Source: Euryarchaeota archaeon UBA486 (GTDB taxonomy: Archaea; Thermoplasmatota; Poseidoniia; Poseidoniales; Poseidoniaceae). Taken from it: DNA of 14,355 bases. The stretch is from the NCBI GenBank assembly GCA_002497765.1, contig DAET01000065.1, positions 1-14,355 of the forward strand, in the 5' to 3' direction. Positions 6,359 through 14,284 of this stretch are shown piece by piece. Position numbers and translations under genes: made by a program. Below the pieces are notes generated by a model, which did not search any database, was not told where the DNA came from, and was given only the letters and a program-made list of their open reading frames with translations. Every line of letters begins with the position of its first letter. Within the stretch, counting starts at the first letter, position 1.

Positions 6359-6386
6359 ACCACGGCGCTGATGCGCCGCGGGTGGT
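6359..6386. promoter_or_regulatory. Hairpin immediately upstream of the OPT gene
   Basis: CGGCGC-TGAT-GCGCCG (6363-6378) is a perfect 6-bp stem with a 4-base loop. The flanks ACCA (6359-6362) and TGGT (6383-6386) can extend it across a bulge. The right side includes GGGTGGT, the only Shine-Dalgarno-like sequence before the ATG at 6391, so folding could reduce translation. No T tract follows, so it does not look like a terminator. Confidence 0.4.
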
Positions 6387-6390
6387 TGTG

Positions 6391-8772
6391 ATGTCCAACA
6401 CAGATGTTCCGGGTGAAAAAACCGTCCAAAAATCGGCCTACCGTCAGCCGGTCACGCCCGAGGGCCTGAAGGCCATCGAAGCGGGCACGCTCACCTGGCT
6501 CGACGATGAGATGTACAACAACCTCAACACCGGTGTGCTCGAGCAATACCTTGAGGAAAAGAACCTCGAGGAATCCTTTGAAGTCTCACACTGGAACACA
6601 CCCAAAGTCCTCATCGGTATCGGTATTGGTGCGGTGTTTTCGGGTGTTACGGCCTACATCGGGCTCAAACTCGGGTTGGCCATTTCCGCCGCATGGTACA
6701 TCGCCTACTTGCTTGGTATGGCTCTGAAGTGGTCACCGTCTGAAGTCAACATTGCGACGTCGGCGACCACCGGTGCAACCCACGCTTCGACCGGGTTCAT
6801 CTTTACCTTCCCGGCCATTTTCCTCTTGGCCAGTCAACCGGCCTATGCGTTGGCCGACGGGCCGCTGGTAACGCTGGAAGATGGAGAGGCGTTCACGCTC
6901 GCCTTCATCGGTATCGTGGCCTCCATGTTTGCCGGATTCCTTGGTGTGATGTACTTCATCATCTTCAGGCGTGTCTGGCTGGTTGAAGACCCGCTCCCAC
7001 TCCCCGGCTTCGAAGCCACCCTCAAGATGCTGGACATCTCTTCGGACGTCAGCACCGGGGCGGTGGAACACGCCCGTGATTCCCTCAAAACCATCGGGGT
7101 GTGGACCGTCGTGACAATGGTCGGCCTTTTCCTCGTCGAGTACCCGCTGATTTGGCTGAACGACCGCAAGGTTGCTCTGCTGGATTTCATCGCTGAATCG
7201 GTGCACTACGGCGACATTGGCTTGGCCAGTTTTTACTCCCACGGCAAAATCCACCAGCCTTCCGGCACCGTGGACGGCATCTCGCTCAAGCAAACGCACT
7301 GGTCTGAGGAATCCGCTTGGAATCCCTTCGCTTACACCTACATCGGCGTGGCGTTGACCCCGTCGATGTTCGCTATCGGCTGGTTCATGAAAGCCCGTGT
7401 CGCTTTCCTCGTGAACCTGGGGACCATCGTGGGCTGGTTCTTCCTCGTGCCGCTCGCCGTGTTCATGAACGTCCCGATTTACGACGCCACACAACAAGCT
7501 AACATTCCCATCCAAGACTACGCCAGCGGTGGCTCCGCAGCGCTCCAGATGATCGCCTTCGCAAAGACCGTTCGAACCATCGCCATCGGTGCCATCGTCG
7601 GCGGTGGTATGTTCGGCCTCGCCAAGATGTGGCGCACCTTCGCAAACATCTTCACGGACATCGGTGCAGCGTTCAAGGGCGACGGCAGCCAGGAATACAT
7701 GGAAGGCAAGGGTTGGTACGAATGGCCACTCAAGCACATCCCCATCTTCATGGCCGTGACCTTCTTCGCCATGATCATTATCTTCTCCATCGGCGGTTTC
7801 TCGCCGCTCTCGGCGTTGGTTTTCGCCTCCGTGCTGATTCTCACGACCTTCATGCTGGGCGCCATCGCCGTTCGTGTCATGGGTGAAACCGGCATTGAAC
7901 CCGTTTCGGGAACGTCGTTCATCGTGCTGTTGATGCTGCTCGGCGTGTTCCTCAACGCCCAAGACTTGCTCGAACTCAACACGCAAGACGCCGTCCTCCT
8001 CGGCTTGGTCGGGACCACCGTGTTTGGCTCGGCCATTTCCATGTCAGGGACCGTGATTGGCGATTACAAGAACAGCCTCTACATCGGTAACCGGCCCTAT
8101 CACATCTCGAAAGGAAACATCATGGGCGTTGTCCCTGGCGCCATTATCGGTGCCGGTGTGGCGATTTTCCTGTCCATCCAACTGGCCGAAGGACGCATTC
8201 AACTCATCGCCCCCCAGGCCAACGCTTTCGCCACCTTCTCGGTGATTTTCGCTGAAGGTCAGGGCGACCTCGTCCTGCTGGCTCTTGGCTTCCTGCTCGG
8301 GATGTTCGTTGAATGGGCCACCGGCATGGGCACCTCCTTTGGCCTTGGCATGTACCTCGACGTGCCGCACACGCTGCCGATGCTGATTGGCGGTGTGGCT
8401 CGAGACCGATGGGAGGACAAGAAACTCCAGCCCCGCATCGACGCACTCAAGGAAAAGGAAGGCACCACGGTGGCCGAGAAACAACGGGCACTGATCTTGC
8501 TGAGCACCTTCATGGTGGCTGCCGGCTTGCTGACTGGAGAAGCGTTCTTCGGCACCGAATCCAGCATCCTCTCCTTCGTCGATTCGTTGTGGTACGATGA
8601 CAACGGTGCACGAACCGTGATGGGCATCGAGGACTTTGCCGATTCAGGGGCTTGGTACGCCATTCGTATGGCCAGCTTGATTCTCATCAACGTCGCCGTC
8701 GGCGCCGCTATTTACCTGCTCTTCAAGCGGGCCGGTGTCATCGGTGGCGACAGCAAGGCCGCTGAAGCCTGA
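6391..8772 (+). CDS. OPT-family oligopeptide transporter
   Basis: A 793-residue integral membrane protein of the oligopeptide transporter (OPT/YSL) family, which imports small peptides or metal chelates by proton coupling. A polar N-terminus of about 70 residues precedes the first pair of membrane segments (GIGAVFSGVTAYIGLKLGLA). About 14-16 hydrophobic segments follow. The conserved MGETGIEPVSGTSF (about residues 497-510) and the C-terminal block with FVEWATGMGTSFGLGMYL are typical of the prokaryotic subgroup. I chose the ATG at 6391; an in-frame GTG at 6382 would add three residues. It heads a tight unit with the EamA permease (10-base gap) and surE. Peptide uptake would fit a heterotrophic marine archaeon, but the substrate cannot be read from the sequence. 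Confidence 0.92.
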   Translation: MSNTDVPGEKTVQKSAYRQPVTPEGLKAIEAGTLTWLDDEMYNNLNTGVLEQYLEEKNLEESFEVSHWNTPKVLIGIGIGAVFSGVTAYIGLKLGLAISAAWYIAYLLGMALKWSPSEVNIATSATTGATHASTGFIFTFPAIFLLASQPAYALADGPLVTLEDGEAFTLAFIGIVASMFAGFLGVMYFIIFRRVWLVEDPLPLPGFEATLKMLDISSDVSTGAVEHARDSLKTIGVWTVVTMVGLFLVEYPLIWLNDRKVALLDFIAESVHYGDIGLASFYSHGKIHQPSGTVDGISLKQTHWSEESAWNPFAYTYIGVALTPSMFAIGWFMKARVAFLVNLGTIVGWFFLVPLAVFMNVPIYDATQQANIPIQDYASGGSAALQMIAFAKTVRTIAIGAIVGGGMFGLAKMWRTFANIFTDIGAAFKGDGSQEYMEGKGWYEWPLKHIPIFMAVTFFAMIIIFSIGGFSPLSALVFASVLILTTFMLGAIAVRVMGETGIEPVSGTSFIVLLMLLGVFLNAQDLLELNTQDAVLLGLVGTTVFGSAISMSGTVIGDYKNSLYIGNRPYHISKGNIMGVVPGAIIGAGVAIFLSIQLAEGRIQLIAPQANAFATFSVIFAEGQGDLVLLALGFLLGMFVEWATGMGTSFGLGMYLDVPHTLPMLIGGVARDRWEDKKLQPRIDALKEKEGTTVAEKQRALILLSTFMVAAGLLTGEAFFGTESSILSFVDSLWYDDNGARTVMGIEDFADSGAWYAIRMASLILINVAVGAAIYLLFKRAGVIGGDSKAAEA

Positions 8773-8782
8773 GCGTGAGGGC

Positions 8783-9760
8783 ATGTCAACCTCCAGCACA
8801 CCTGGCTGGGTTTGGGGGCTTCTCGTAGCAGCTGTTGTAGGCGTCTCAAGTGCTGGTGCACTGTTTCAGCACGTTGACGCTGTTCCACCGCTCCTGCGCG
8901 CGTCTTGGCGGCTCCAACTGACAGCCATCGTGCTCCTGCCGTTCTTTCTCTACCAACTGAGCACCATCACCCCCGAGGTTGCCACCCGATTTCGGACCAG
9001 ACAAACGTGGGTGCTGTTGTCAGCAAGCGGGATCGCACTCGCAGCCCACTTTGGCGCTTGGGTGGCAAGTTTGGACCAGACCACGCTGACGCACTCGCTT
9101 TTGTTCGTGACAGCACACCCGTTGGTGATCGTCATCGGCATGGCCATGCTGGCATCATCGGTAGGTGCTGTTCGCTCACCGCGTCGCAACGAAGCCATTG
9201 GTGCTCTCATCTGTTTCATCGGTGCGGCCATCACCCTGCTCGATACCGGTTCCCAGCAAGGTGACCAAACAGTGACGGTGCTGGGAGACCTGCTGGCTTT
9301 TGGCGGTGCCGTGTTCGTTGTGGGGTACATTGTGGTTGGGCGTATCTTACGGACCTGGCTCCCGATTTTCCTCTATGCGTATCCGGTCACCCTCATTGCT
9401 GCGCTGCTTCTCCTTCCGCTTTCGTATGCGTTGGAACCAACCTTTGCTGAATTCGGTGTTCTTGGCTGGACAGACGCTGAGTTCTTTGTTTGGTTTTTGC
9501 TGCTGGCCTTGGTGGCAGGCTTGCTGGGGCACACCGGGTTGAACACCTGCCTGCGCTACATTTCGCCCCTCGTTGTTTCGGTCTCGGTCACCCTCGAACC
9601 GGTGTTGGGCTCCATCATTGGCTGGTTGTTCTTTGATTCAGGTGTTCCTGGGAGGTGGACCTGGTTGGGTGGCATGGTGCTCATGGCAGGCCTGCTGACG
9701 GTGGTGGTCGCTGGTGAGCAAGCCTCGCAGGAAGCGAACAATCAAAACGAACCGGCCTGA
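8783..9760 (+). CDS. EamA/DMT-superfamily permease
   Basis: A 325-residue membrane protein with ten predicted hydrophobic segments arranged as two five-helix EamA repeats, and a short polar C-terminal tail (EQASQEANNQNEPA). Relatives export amino acids, metabolites or nucleotide sugars. Conserved features include the PLLRASWRL region after the first helix, HPLVIVIGM in the first repeat, and YISPLVVSVSVTLEPVLGSIIGWLFF in the second, typical of the family's end. The ATG at 8783 has GTGAGG just before it and follows the OPT stop by ten bases; an upstream in-frame start at 8735 would overlap the OPT gene by 38 bases and add 16 non-hydrophobic residues. It is probably translated from the OPT mRNA. 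Substrate and direction are unknown. Confidence 0.88.
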   Translation: MSTSSTPGWVWGLLVAAVVGVSSAGALFQHVDAVPPLLRASWRLQLTAIVLLPFFLYQLSTITPEVATRFRTRQTWVLLSASGIALAAHFGAWVASLDQTTLTHSLLFVTAHPLVIVIGMAMLASSVGAVRSPRRNEAIGALICFIGAAITLLDTGSQQGDQTVTVLGDLLAFGGAVFVVGYIVVGRILRTWLPIFLYAYPVTLIAALLLLPLSYALEPTFAEFGVLGWTDAEFFVWFLLLALVAGLLGHTGLNTCLRYISPLVVSVSVTLEPVLGSIIGWLFFDSGVPGRWTWLGGMVLMAGLLTVVVAGEQASQEANNQNEPA

Positions 9761-9769
9761 GGAAACCGT

Positions 9770-10756
9770 ATGGCGCCCGAGCGTGGATGGCTGTTGCTCA
9801 CCAACGACGACGGCATTGAGGCCATTGGGTTTGAACTGCTGGTCAAAGCGCTTCACCAAGCGGGCTACCCGCTGGCCGTGTTGGCGCCGTCGGGCAATCA
9901 TTCGGCCACGGGAATGCGAATCAACCTCATGAAGCCGATGGCCTTTCGAGGCCGTGAAGATTTGGTGGCCAAGTGGGGGCTTGACCCTCACGCCGCCCCC
10001 GTGCATTTGTTTGAATTGGACGGAACGCCGTGCGATACGATGATCGTCGCCCTTGACGGTGGATTGAATCACCTCGTCCCCGGGGTCCACCCTCAGTTGG
10101 TGGTGTCGGGTGTCAACCTTGGACCGAACCTCTCGCAGGATTCGTATCACAGCGGGACGATGGGGGCTGCACGTGAAGCGGGTCTCTACGGTGTACCGGC
10201 CATCGCTGCATCGTTCACGTCCTTTGACCCGGAAGGCATGGACCGTGCGGTTGATGCAACGCTCGAGGCCGTGGCGAACGCCACCGCCGTCCTGCCCATT
10301 AGGGCCCCCAACCTCGGCAGGCCGAACGGCGCTCTGGACACCGGCTACTTTACTGCGTGGCCCAAACCGACCACCGATGACCGATGGCTGGCCGACCCCG
10401 AGGGGGCTCTGTTGGACGCCTTTACGAACGGCGACCTCATGCTCAACGTGAACGCTCCCGGAACATGGAACGGATTGTGGGCCAGCACCCGTCTCGGTGT
10501 TCGATGGTACCGCAACGCAGTTCACTTTGCCGACACCAACGAGGATTCCACGGCCACGTTCACCATCGGTGCAGCCTCAGTTGACCATGCGCCCGTCCCC
10601 GCCGGTGATTGCGATGCGGTTGAGGAAGGCAAAGCCAGCCTTTCGTCCTTGGCCGTTTGGCCCCAGAGTCATCCGTTTGCACTGGATGAAGACCTCTTAG
10701 CGCACGGGTTGGAGAACACCGTTGATGGTTGGCCAAGGTGGCTCATCAACGATTGA
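9770..10756 (+). CDS. surE: 5'/3'-nucleotidase SurE
   Basis: Metal-dependent phosphatase of the SurE family, which removes phosphate from nucleoside monophosphates and sometimes from polyphosphate. The hallmark LLLTNDDGIEAIG contains N12, D13 and D14, and S45 lies in NHSATG. The second core motif is SGVNLGPN (113-120, N116), followed by SGTMGAA (128-134). All four metal-site positions are present. At 328 residues it is longer than the usual roughly 250: extra residues lie between the HSATG and SGVN motifs and at the C-terminus, where CDAVEEGKASLSSL probably corresponds to the family's D-x-x-A-x-x-x-G-Y-V-S-x-T-P-L. The ATG has TGAGGA nine bases upstream, overlapping the EamA stop (nine-base gap), so it is probably in the same transcript. 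Its end overlaps the convergent TrmY gene by 11 bases. Confidence 0.92.
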   Translation: MAPERGWLLLTNDDGIEAIGFELLVKALHQAGYPLAVLAPSGNHSATGMRINLMKPMAFRGREDLVAKWGLDPHAAPVHLFELDGTPCDTMIVALDGGLNHLVPGVHPQLVVSGVNLGPNLSQDSYHSGTMGAAREAGLYGVPAIAASFTSFDPEGMDRAVDATLEAVANATAVLPIRAPNLGRPNGALDTGYFTAWPKPTTDDRWLADPEGALLDAFTNGDLMLNVNAPGTWNGLWASTRLGVRWYRNAVHFADTNEDSTATFTIGAASVDHAPVPAGDCDAVEEGKASLSSLAVWPQSHPFALDEDLLAHGLENTVDGWPRWLIND

Positions 10757-11366
10757 TATCGACGCCCTCATCGAGGAGAAAATGGACGATGGCGATCGCC
10801 ATGTGTCCTTGGAGCCACTGACTCCCGAGCGAGCGATGAATGACACGGTCGCCGATGATGTCGCCCAAGGGCTGGTCGTCGCTGAGGATGAAATTGATCG
10901 GGGCCTCGTTCGGCTGGCCTTCCGTGGGCAGCATGGCGCCCTCGGACCAGAGGCGGGGTGCGTCCGCATCGAGGACTACGATCGGGCCGTCCTGCCATTC
11001 CCGCATGGTCGTCGAGAGGTCGCCACCGCTGTGGGTGATGCCGACCGTGATGGGCTGCCAGTGACCGATGGGCGGGAGTGGCGTGGCGATGACCTTGCCG
11101 ACGGTTCCTGCTATAGAACGTTCATCTGCGTGGAGTCCCTTGAGTTCTGCACCGTTGAATTTAATGCGTCGAGGTGGGCCTGGGCCGCCCAGCAAGTGGA
11201 GGACCACCTCGGTGTTCGTTCGAAGCCCGTGGCTCGTGAGCAATCCGGCCATGAGCGCCCGAACGACGACGTCCATGCGCCCGCCTGCACCTGCTAAATC
11301 GTTCAGCGGAAGTTTTCCCTTCGACATCGCTCGGTGGCCCACCACCGCGAAGCGGCGCACGCTCAC
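10746..11366 (-). CDS. trmY: tRNA (pseudouridine(54)-N1)-methyltransferase TrmY
   Basis: SPOUT-class methyltransferase specific to archaea that N1-methylates pseudouridine 54 in the T loop, following Pus10. The 206 residues carry the family's features: N-terminal RRFAVVGHRA, LAGAGGRMD (24-32), the block KFNGAELKGLHADERSIA (69-86), and a C-terminal FILSDDQPLGDI region that forms part of the SAM-binding knot. It ends with QGHMAIAIVHFLLDEG. The start is a GTG at 11366 that overlaps the CoaBC stop as GTGA, suggesting coupled translation. A second GTG at 11360 would give MRRFAVVGHRA, closer to family N-termini, and is an equally good candidate. The 3' end overlaps surE tail to tail by 11 bases. 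Confidence 0.92.
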   Translation of the reverse strand: MSVRRFAVVGHRAMSKGKLPLNDLAGAGGRMDVVVRALMAGLLTSHGLRTNTEVVLHLLGGPGPPRRIKFNGAELKGLHADERSIAGTVGKVIATPLPPIGHWQPITVGITHSGGDLSTTMREWQDGPIVVLDADAPRLWSEGAMLPTEGQPNEAPINFILSDDQPLGDIIGDRVIHRSLGSQWLQGHMAIAIVHFLLDEGVDINR

Positions 11367-12565
11367 GCCCCCGTTCCCCGTTCAACCAGGGTTTGGACGG
11401 CATCGTTGAGATCGTTGGACGTTTGAAGCACAAAGTGTGCGCCTTGCTGGTCAACGAGGTAGCCTCGAGGCTTCCCATCAACGCCGAGGTCTTCAAGTCG
11501 GTTGGCCACCACAGCCGTCATGCCTGCTTTCTGAATCTGCGCGAACGCTCGGTGAATCAGGTCGGTCTGCTTGATGCCTGACTCGAGTTTGAAACCGATG
11601 CGAACCGCACCGCTGCATGCTTCTTTGAGTTCCATGATGTGTTTTGGGCTCTCGGCCAGTGGAAGATTAAGCGTGCCTTGTTGGCTGGCCAGCTTTCCTT
11701 CGGCGGGGTTTTCGACCACGTAGTCGAGCACGGCAGCGGCGTGAACCCATGCATCGATGGGATCGTTGGTCAGGGCCAAGCATTCCTTGAGCATGCGTTC
11801 GGGTGTCGGGCAGGAAAGGACGAGAGGAAGCCATGATGGTGCCGGGGCTGTGGTGAGCCCGGCCACGCAGGTCACGTCGTGCCCGTGCTTGTGGAGGTGG
11901 TCGGCCAGGGCCCAGCCCGTGTTTCCAGAACTGGTGTTTTGGATGAAACGGACATCGTCGACCGGCGATTGGGTGGCACCGAGGGTGATGACGACGTTCC
12001 TTCGCTTGGGTCGTCCTTTGTTGACAAGGTGGGCCAGTGCAGCGACGATGTGGTCCACAGCAGGTGTTTTTCGCTTACCCTCCTCGTTCGGGCCCCAAAG
12101 GACCTCAACACCTTGGTCTCGAATCTGGGCTACGATGTCGTCCGTGACCGGGTCGTTGGCCAAATCGACGTGCATGCTGGGCACCATCATTGTCGGCGTT
12201 TGACGTGTTCGTGCAACAGAGAGTGCCATCATCAACGGCCCGTGTTGCAAGCCGTGGAGGTGGCTGGCCATGACGTCCCGTGTCGCGGGTGCAACCAAGA
12301 CGGCATCCGCTTCGTTGAGCGCCGTCAAGTCCCCGTCCCAGTCGGTGATGACCTCGGCTTGCGAGGCCCAGCGGACCGCCAAGGGCGTGATGATGCGTTG
12401 TGCGGATGGCGTCATAATGACGGTCAAGTGAGCCCCCTCCCGCCGAAGTGCTCGAGAAAGACGGACCGTTTCCACGGCGGCGATGCCGCCCGTTACACCG
12501 AGCACCACCTTGCATCCGGCCAGCGAGGTGCCGGTCGGTTCGACGTCGGTGTCCCGGAGGGCCAT
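11363..12565 (-). CDS. coaBC: CoaBC-like flavoprotein with degenerate CoaC site and intact-looking CoaB domain
   Basis: Homologue of bifunctional phosphopantothenoylcysteine decarboxylase (CoaC)/phosphopantothenate-cysteine ligase (CoaB) of CoA synthesis; 400 residues. The CoaC half keeps the fold markers VLGVTGGIAAVET (21-33), ITPL (59-62) and VLVAPAT (89-95). Its catalytic residues are not conserved. The active His aligns with D79 (GDLTALNEAD). The PAMN motif reads PSMH (129-132). The lid around the ACGD/GPGRM cysteine is replaced by EEGKRKTP (161-168). The CoaB half looks functional: ITLGATQSPVDDVRFIQNTSSG (193-214) with N210, AAAVLDY (276-282), and K291 in EGKLAS. I chose the ATG at 12565; an upstream in-frame TTG at 12619 adds unconserved residues. 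It may supply only the ligase activity, or use an altered decarboxylase chemistry. Confidence 0.87.
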   Translation of the reverse strand: MALRDTDVEPTGTSLAGCKVVLGVTGGIAAVETVRLSRALRREGAHLTVIMTPSAQRIITPLAVRWASQAEVITDWDGDLTALNEADAVLVAPATRDVMASHLHGLQHGPLMMALSVARTRQTPTMMVPSMHVDLANDPVTDDIVAQIRDQGVEVLWGPNEEGKRKTPAVDHIVAALAHLVNKGRPKRRNVVITLGATQSPVDDVRFIQNTSSGNTGWALADHLHKHGHDVTCVAGLTTAPAPSWLPLVLSCPTPERMLKECLALTNDPIDAWVHAAAVLDYVVENPAEGKLASQQGTLNLPLAESPKHIMELKEACSGAVRIGFKLESGIKQTDLIHRAFAQIQKAGMTAVVANRLEDLGVDGKPRGYLVDQQGAHFVLQTSNDLNDAVQTLVERGTGA

Positions 12566-12633
12566 GGTGCGGGGAACCTGCTGACCGTCAAGACACCTTC
12601 GCTTGAGGCCGTGCAGCAAAACAAATCATTCAA

Positions 12634-13290
12634 ATGCACTTGGCCCGAGGCAAAATCGTGGCCAGCAACCGTGCAGATGAGATGGTGCTGGCGGGGGCTG
12701 CCCCCACACCCGCTCCTGGTAGTGACCCGGTGGCCCATGTCCACCGTGGGACCAGTTTCATTGTCCTCGTCGACGGGGCCATCGTGGTGTTTTCTGCCTA
12801 CCTGCTCATCGGGGCGCTCTTCTCCGGTATCGTGGTGGATCTGCTGCTCGGGGGTTTGATGCTCTCAACCTTGCTCATCTATGCAGGGTATAGGAATCGC
12901 AAACCCTGGGCGTACTGGCCCAGCGTCGGCATCTTGGTGCTGGCTTGTTTGGTGTTCATCGCCAACGCCCTCTATTCCCTCGTCCTCCTGCTCGCTGGCG
13001 GCTTTGTGTCCAATCTGCTGTTTGTGGCACTCTTCGCCTGGGCTGCCCTCGGTTCTGGCCGCCGTGCGCTCTTCCACTGGCATCCTGGCTACCGTGCCGG
13101 CTACCTGCGCAAAGGCCCCCTCTCGGACTTCAATCTCGAAGATGGCGAAATGCTGGCGGCCTGTCCATCGTGTCTGGCCGTTCTTGCGATTCGACCAACG
13201 ATGCTCGGAGACGCCGACCGGTGCCCACACTGTGGTGGTGCGTTGGTCAGTCAGTCCCTCATCAACAAGTACAACGACGAAGAGGCCTGA
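12634..13290 (+). CDS. Membrane protein with C-terminal zinc ribbon, unknown function
   Basis: 218 residues, no family recognised. An Ala/Pro-rich polar N-terminus (1-40) leads into four hydrophobic segments at about 42-60, 64-86, 95-116 and 119-140. An arginine-rich turn and a C-terminal cytoplasmic tail follow. The tail carries CPSC (177-180) and CPHC (197-200), a zinc ribbon with a 16-residue gap, close in layout to the N-terminal ribbons of the two proteins near position 2000 but at the opposite end of the chain. The start is uncertain: the ATG at 12634, a GTG at 12658 and an ATG at 12682 are all in frame, and the A-rich patch at 12616-12635 would fit transcription starting near 12652. 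It is divergent from coaBC and followed after 75 bases by another small membrane protein gene. Confidence 0.75.
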   Translation: MHLARGKIVASNRADEMVLAGAAPTPAPGSDPVAHVHRGTSFIVLVDGAIVVFSAYLLIGALFSGIVVDLLLGGLMLSTLLIYAGYRNRKPWAYWPSVGILVLACLVFIANALYSLVLLLAGGFVSNLLFVALFAWAALGSGRRALFHWHPGYRAGYLRKGPLSDFNLEDGEMLAACPSCLAVLAIRPTMLGDADRCPHCGGALVSQSLINKYNDEEA

Positions 13291-13350
13291 GTCAAAAGAG
13301 TCGCTCCCGTGCGAAGGAGGCTTCTTGAAGGGAAGCGCTCACGCACCCCT

Positions 13351-13358
13351 TGAGGAGG
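13351..13358 (+). promoter_or_regulatory. Strong Shine-Dalgarno sequence
   Basis: TGAGGAGG lies seven bases before the ATG at 13366, the best match to the archaeal 16S anti-Shine-Dalgarno sequence seen in the window. It fixes the start of the following gene and suggests translation from a leadered mRNA shared with the upstream gene, unlike the leaderless genes on the left side. Confidence 0.6.
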
Positions 13359-13365
13359 CACACCC

Positions 13366-13974
13366 ATGTCATCGGTTCAAGAGCGACTCCAACAACTGTT
13401 GGACGGCGAACTTGACCCCTCGGAAATCGCCGACGATCCAACGCTGGTGAGCCTCGCTGACCGCCTTTACGGCATCAAAATCGCCGCTGTTCAACCGGTG
13501 AAAGCCCGAGACGCACAGGATTTGCTCGGTGGTGCTGCTCCGGTGACGGAAGTCGCGCCTCCGACTGACATGCTGGTTGAGGTCATTGGCACGGTGGGTG
13601 CACCCGCCGTGGCAGCACCGGTTCCCGTGCCCCTGCCAGAGGTGCAACTCGACCTTCCTCCTGTCCCAGCAGCGAAAAAGAACCCCGTCCGTTTCGTCTT
13701 CCTCGGGGGCTTGTTGGTCGTCGTTCTCAACCTGTTCGGCGTGTTCTCGTCGCTGTTCAACAGCACGTGCGAGCCGAACGTTTGCCGTGGCCCTGAACAG
13801 ACCCGATTGAACCTTATGAGCCCGCACCTCATTGGGGAGTCTGACGGGTGGTCCTACTCGCTGCTTTCCGAGAGCATGAACGGCGTGGGCGGCGTCGCCG
13901 GTGGTATCGGTATTCCCGACATCGTAGCACTGGTCGTCCTCATCGGTGGTTTCCTCTGGATGCGCAGGAAGTGA
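13366..13974 (+). CDS. Two-pass membrane protein, unknown function
   Basis: 202 residues, not recognised. Residues 1-55 are polar and probably helical (SSVQERLQQLLDGELDPSEI, then DPTLVSLADRLYG). A Pro/Ala/Val-rich linker covers about 60-105 (VAAPVPVPLPEV...LPPVPAAKK). A first membrane segment lies at about 109-131. The segment 132-182 is probably extracytoplasmic, with a close cysteine pair C135/C140 that could form a disulfide, and a Gly-rich end (GVGGVAGGIGIP). A second membrane segment at 184-199 ends in MRRK. By the positive-inside rule both ends lie in the cytoplasm. The start is fixed by a strong Shine-Dalgarno sequence. The next gene begins six bases after the stop, so the two are probably co-transcribed. 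Confidence 0.75.
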   Translation: MSSVQERLQQLLDGELDPSEIADDPTLVSLADRLYGIKIAAVQPVKARDAQDLLGGAAPVTEVAPPTDMLVEVIGTVGAPAVAAPVPVPLPEVQLDLPPVPAAKKNPVRFVFLGGLLVVVLNLFGVFSSLFNSTCEPNVCRGPEQTRLNLMSPHLIGESDGWSYSLLSESMNGVGGVAGGIGIPDIVALVVLIGGFLWMRRK

Positions 13975-13980
13975 ATCCTC

Positions 13981-14259
13981 GTGTCTCCCGACGGTTGGTT
14001 GTCGGAGTCCATTGCTTATGTTGGCATGTTGTGCATTTTGTTGGCCTTTCTCCTTGAGACCCGAAACATCCTGCACAGCAAGCAACCAATCTACCTCATT
14101 CTGATGGCGGTTGGTTCCGGCCTGCTCGGTGTTCGTGCCTTTCTCATCGACGAATGGGCGTTTTTGGTGCTCGAAGTCGTGTGGTGCGGTGCTGCCGTGC
14201 TCGCCTTGATGTCGCTGGGGAAGTCCATTGCTTCGGCCGATGAAGAAGCGTCATCTTGA
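13981..14259 (+). CDS. Small membrane protein, CBU_0592-like
   Basis: 92 residues with three hydrophobic segments (about 9-24, 36-54 and 58-80) and a short acidic tail (SADEEASS). The pattern ESIAYVGMLCILLAFLLET, then YLILMAVGSGLLGVRAF, then a Trp-containing last helix (LEVVWCGAAVLALM), resembles the CBU_0592-type small membrane proteins, whose function is unknown. The start is a GTG at 13981, six bases after the preceding stop; no stronger start is available in frame before the first helix. It is followed 25 bases later by proS. Confidence 0.7.
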   Translation: MSPDGWLSESIAYVGMLCILLAFLLETRNILHSKQPIYLILMAVGSGLLGVRAFLIDEWAFLVLEVVWCGAAVLALMSLGKSIASADEEASS

Positions 14260-14284
14260 TGAAACGGAAGTCCGCCCCAACATC

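Noticed and set aside
6733..7986. Long open frame on the minus strand inside the OPT gene
   Set aside because: The product is a low-complexity His/Glu/Asp/Gly-rich sequence typical of an antisense shadow of a membrane protein gene.
11879..12859. Plus-strand open frame across coaBC
   Set aside because: It is antisense to coaBC, overlaps the start of the next real gene, and shows no known motif.
13312..13340. GCTTC...GAAGC imperfect hairpin between two membrane protein genes
   Set aside because: Five base pairs with no T tract; too weak to call a terminator or regulatory element.
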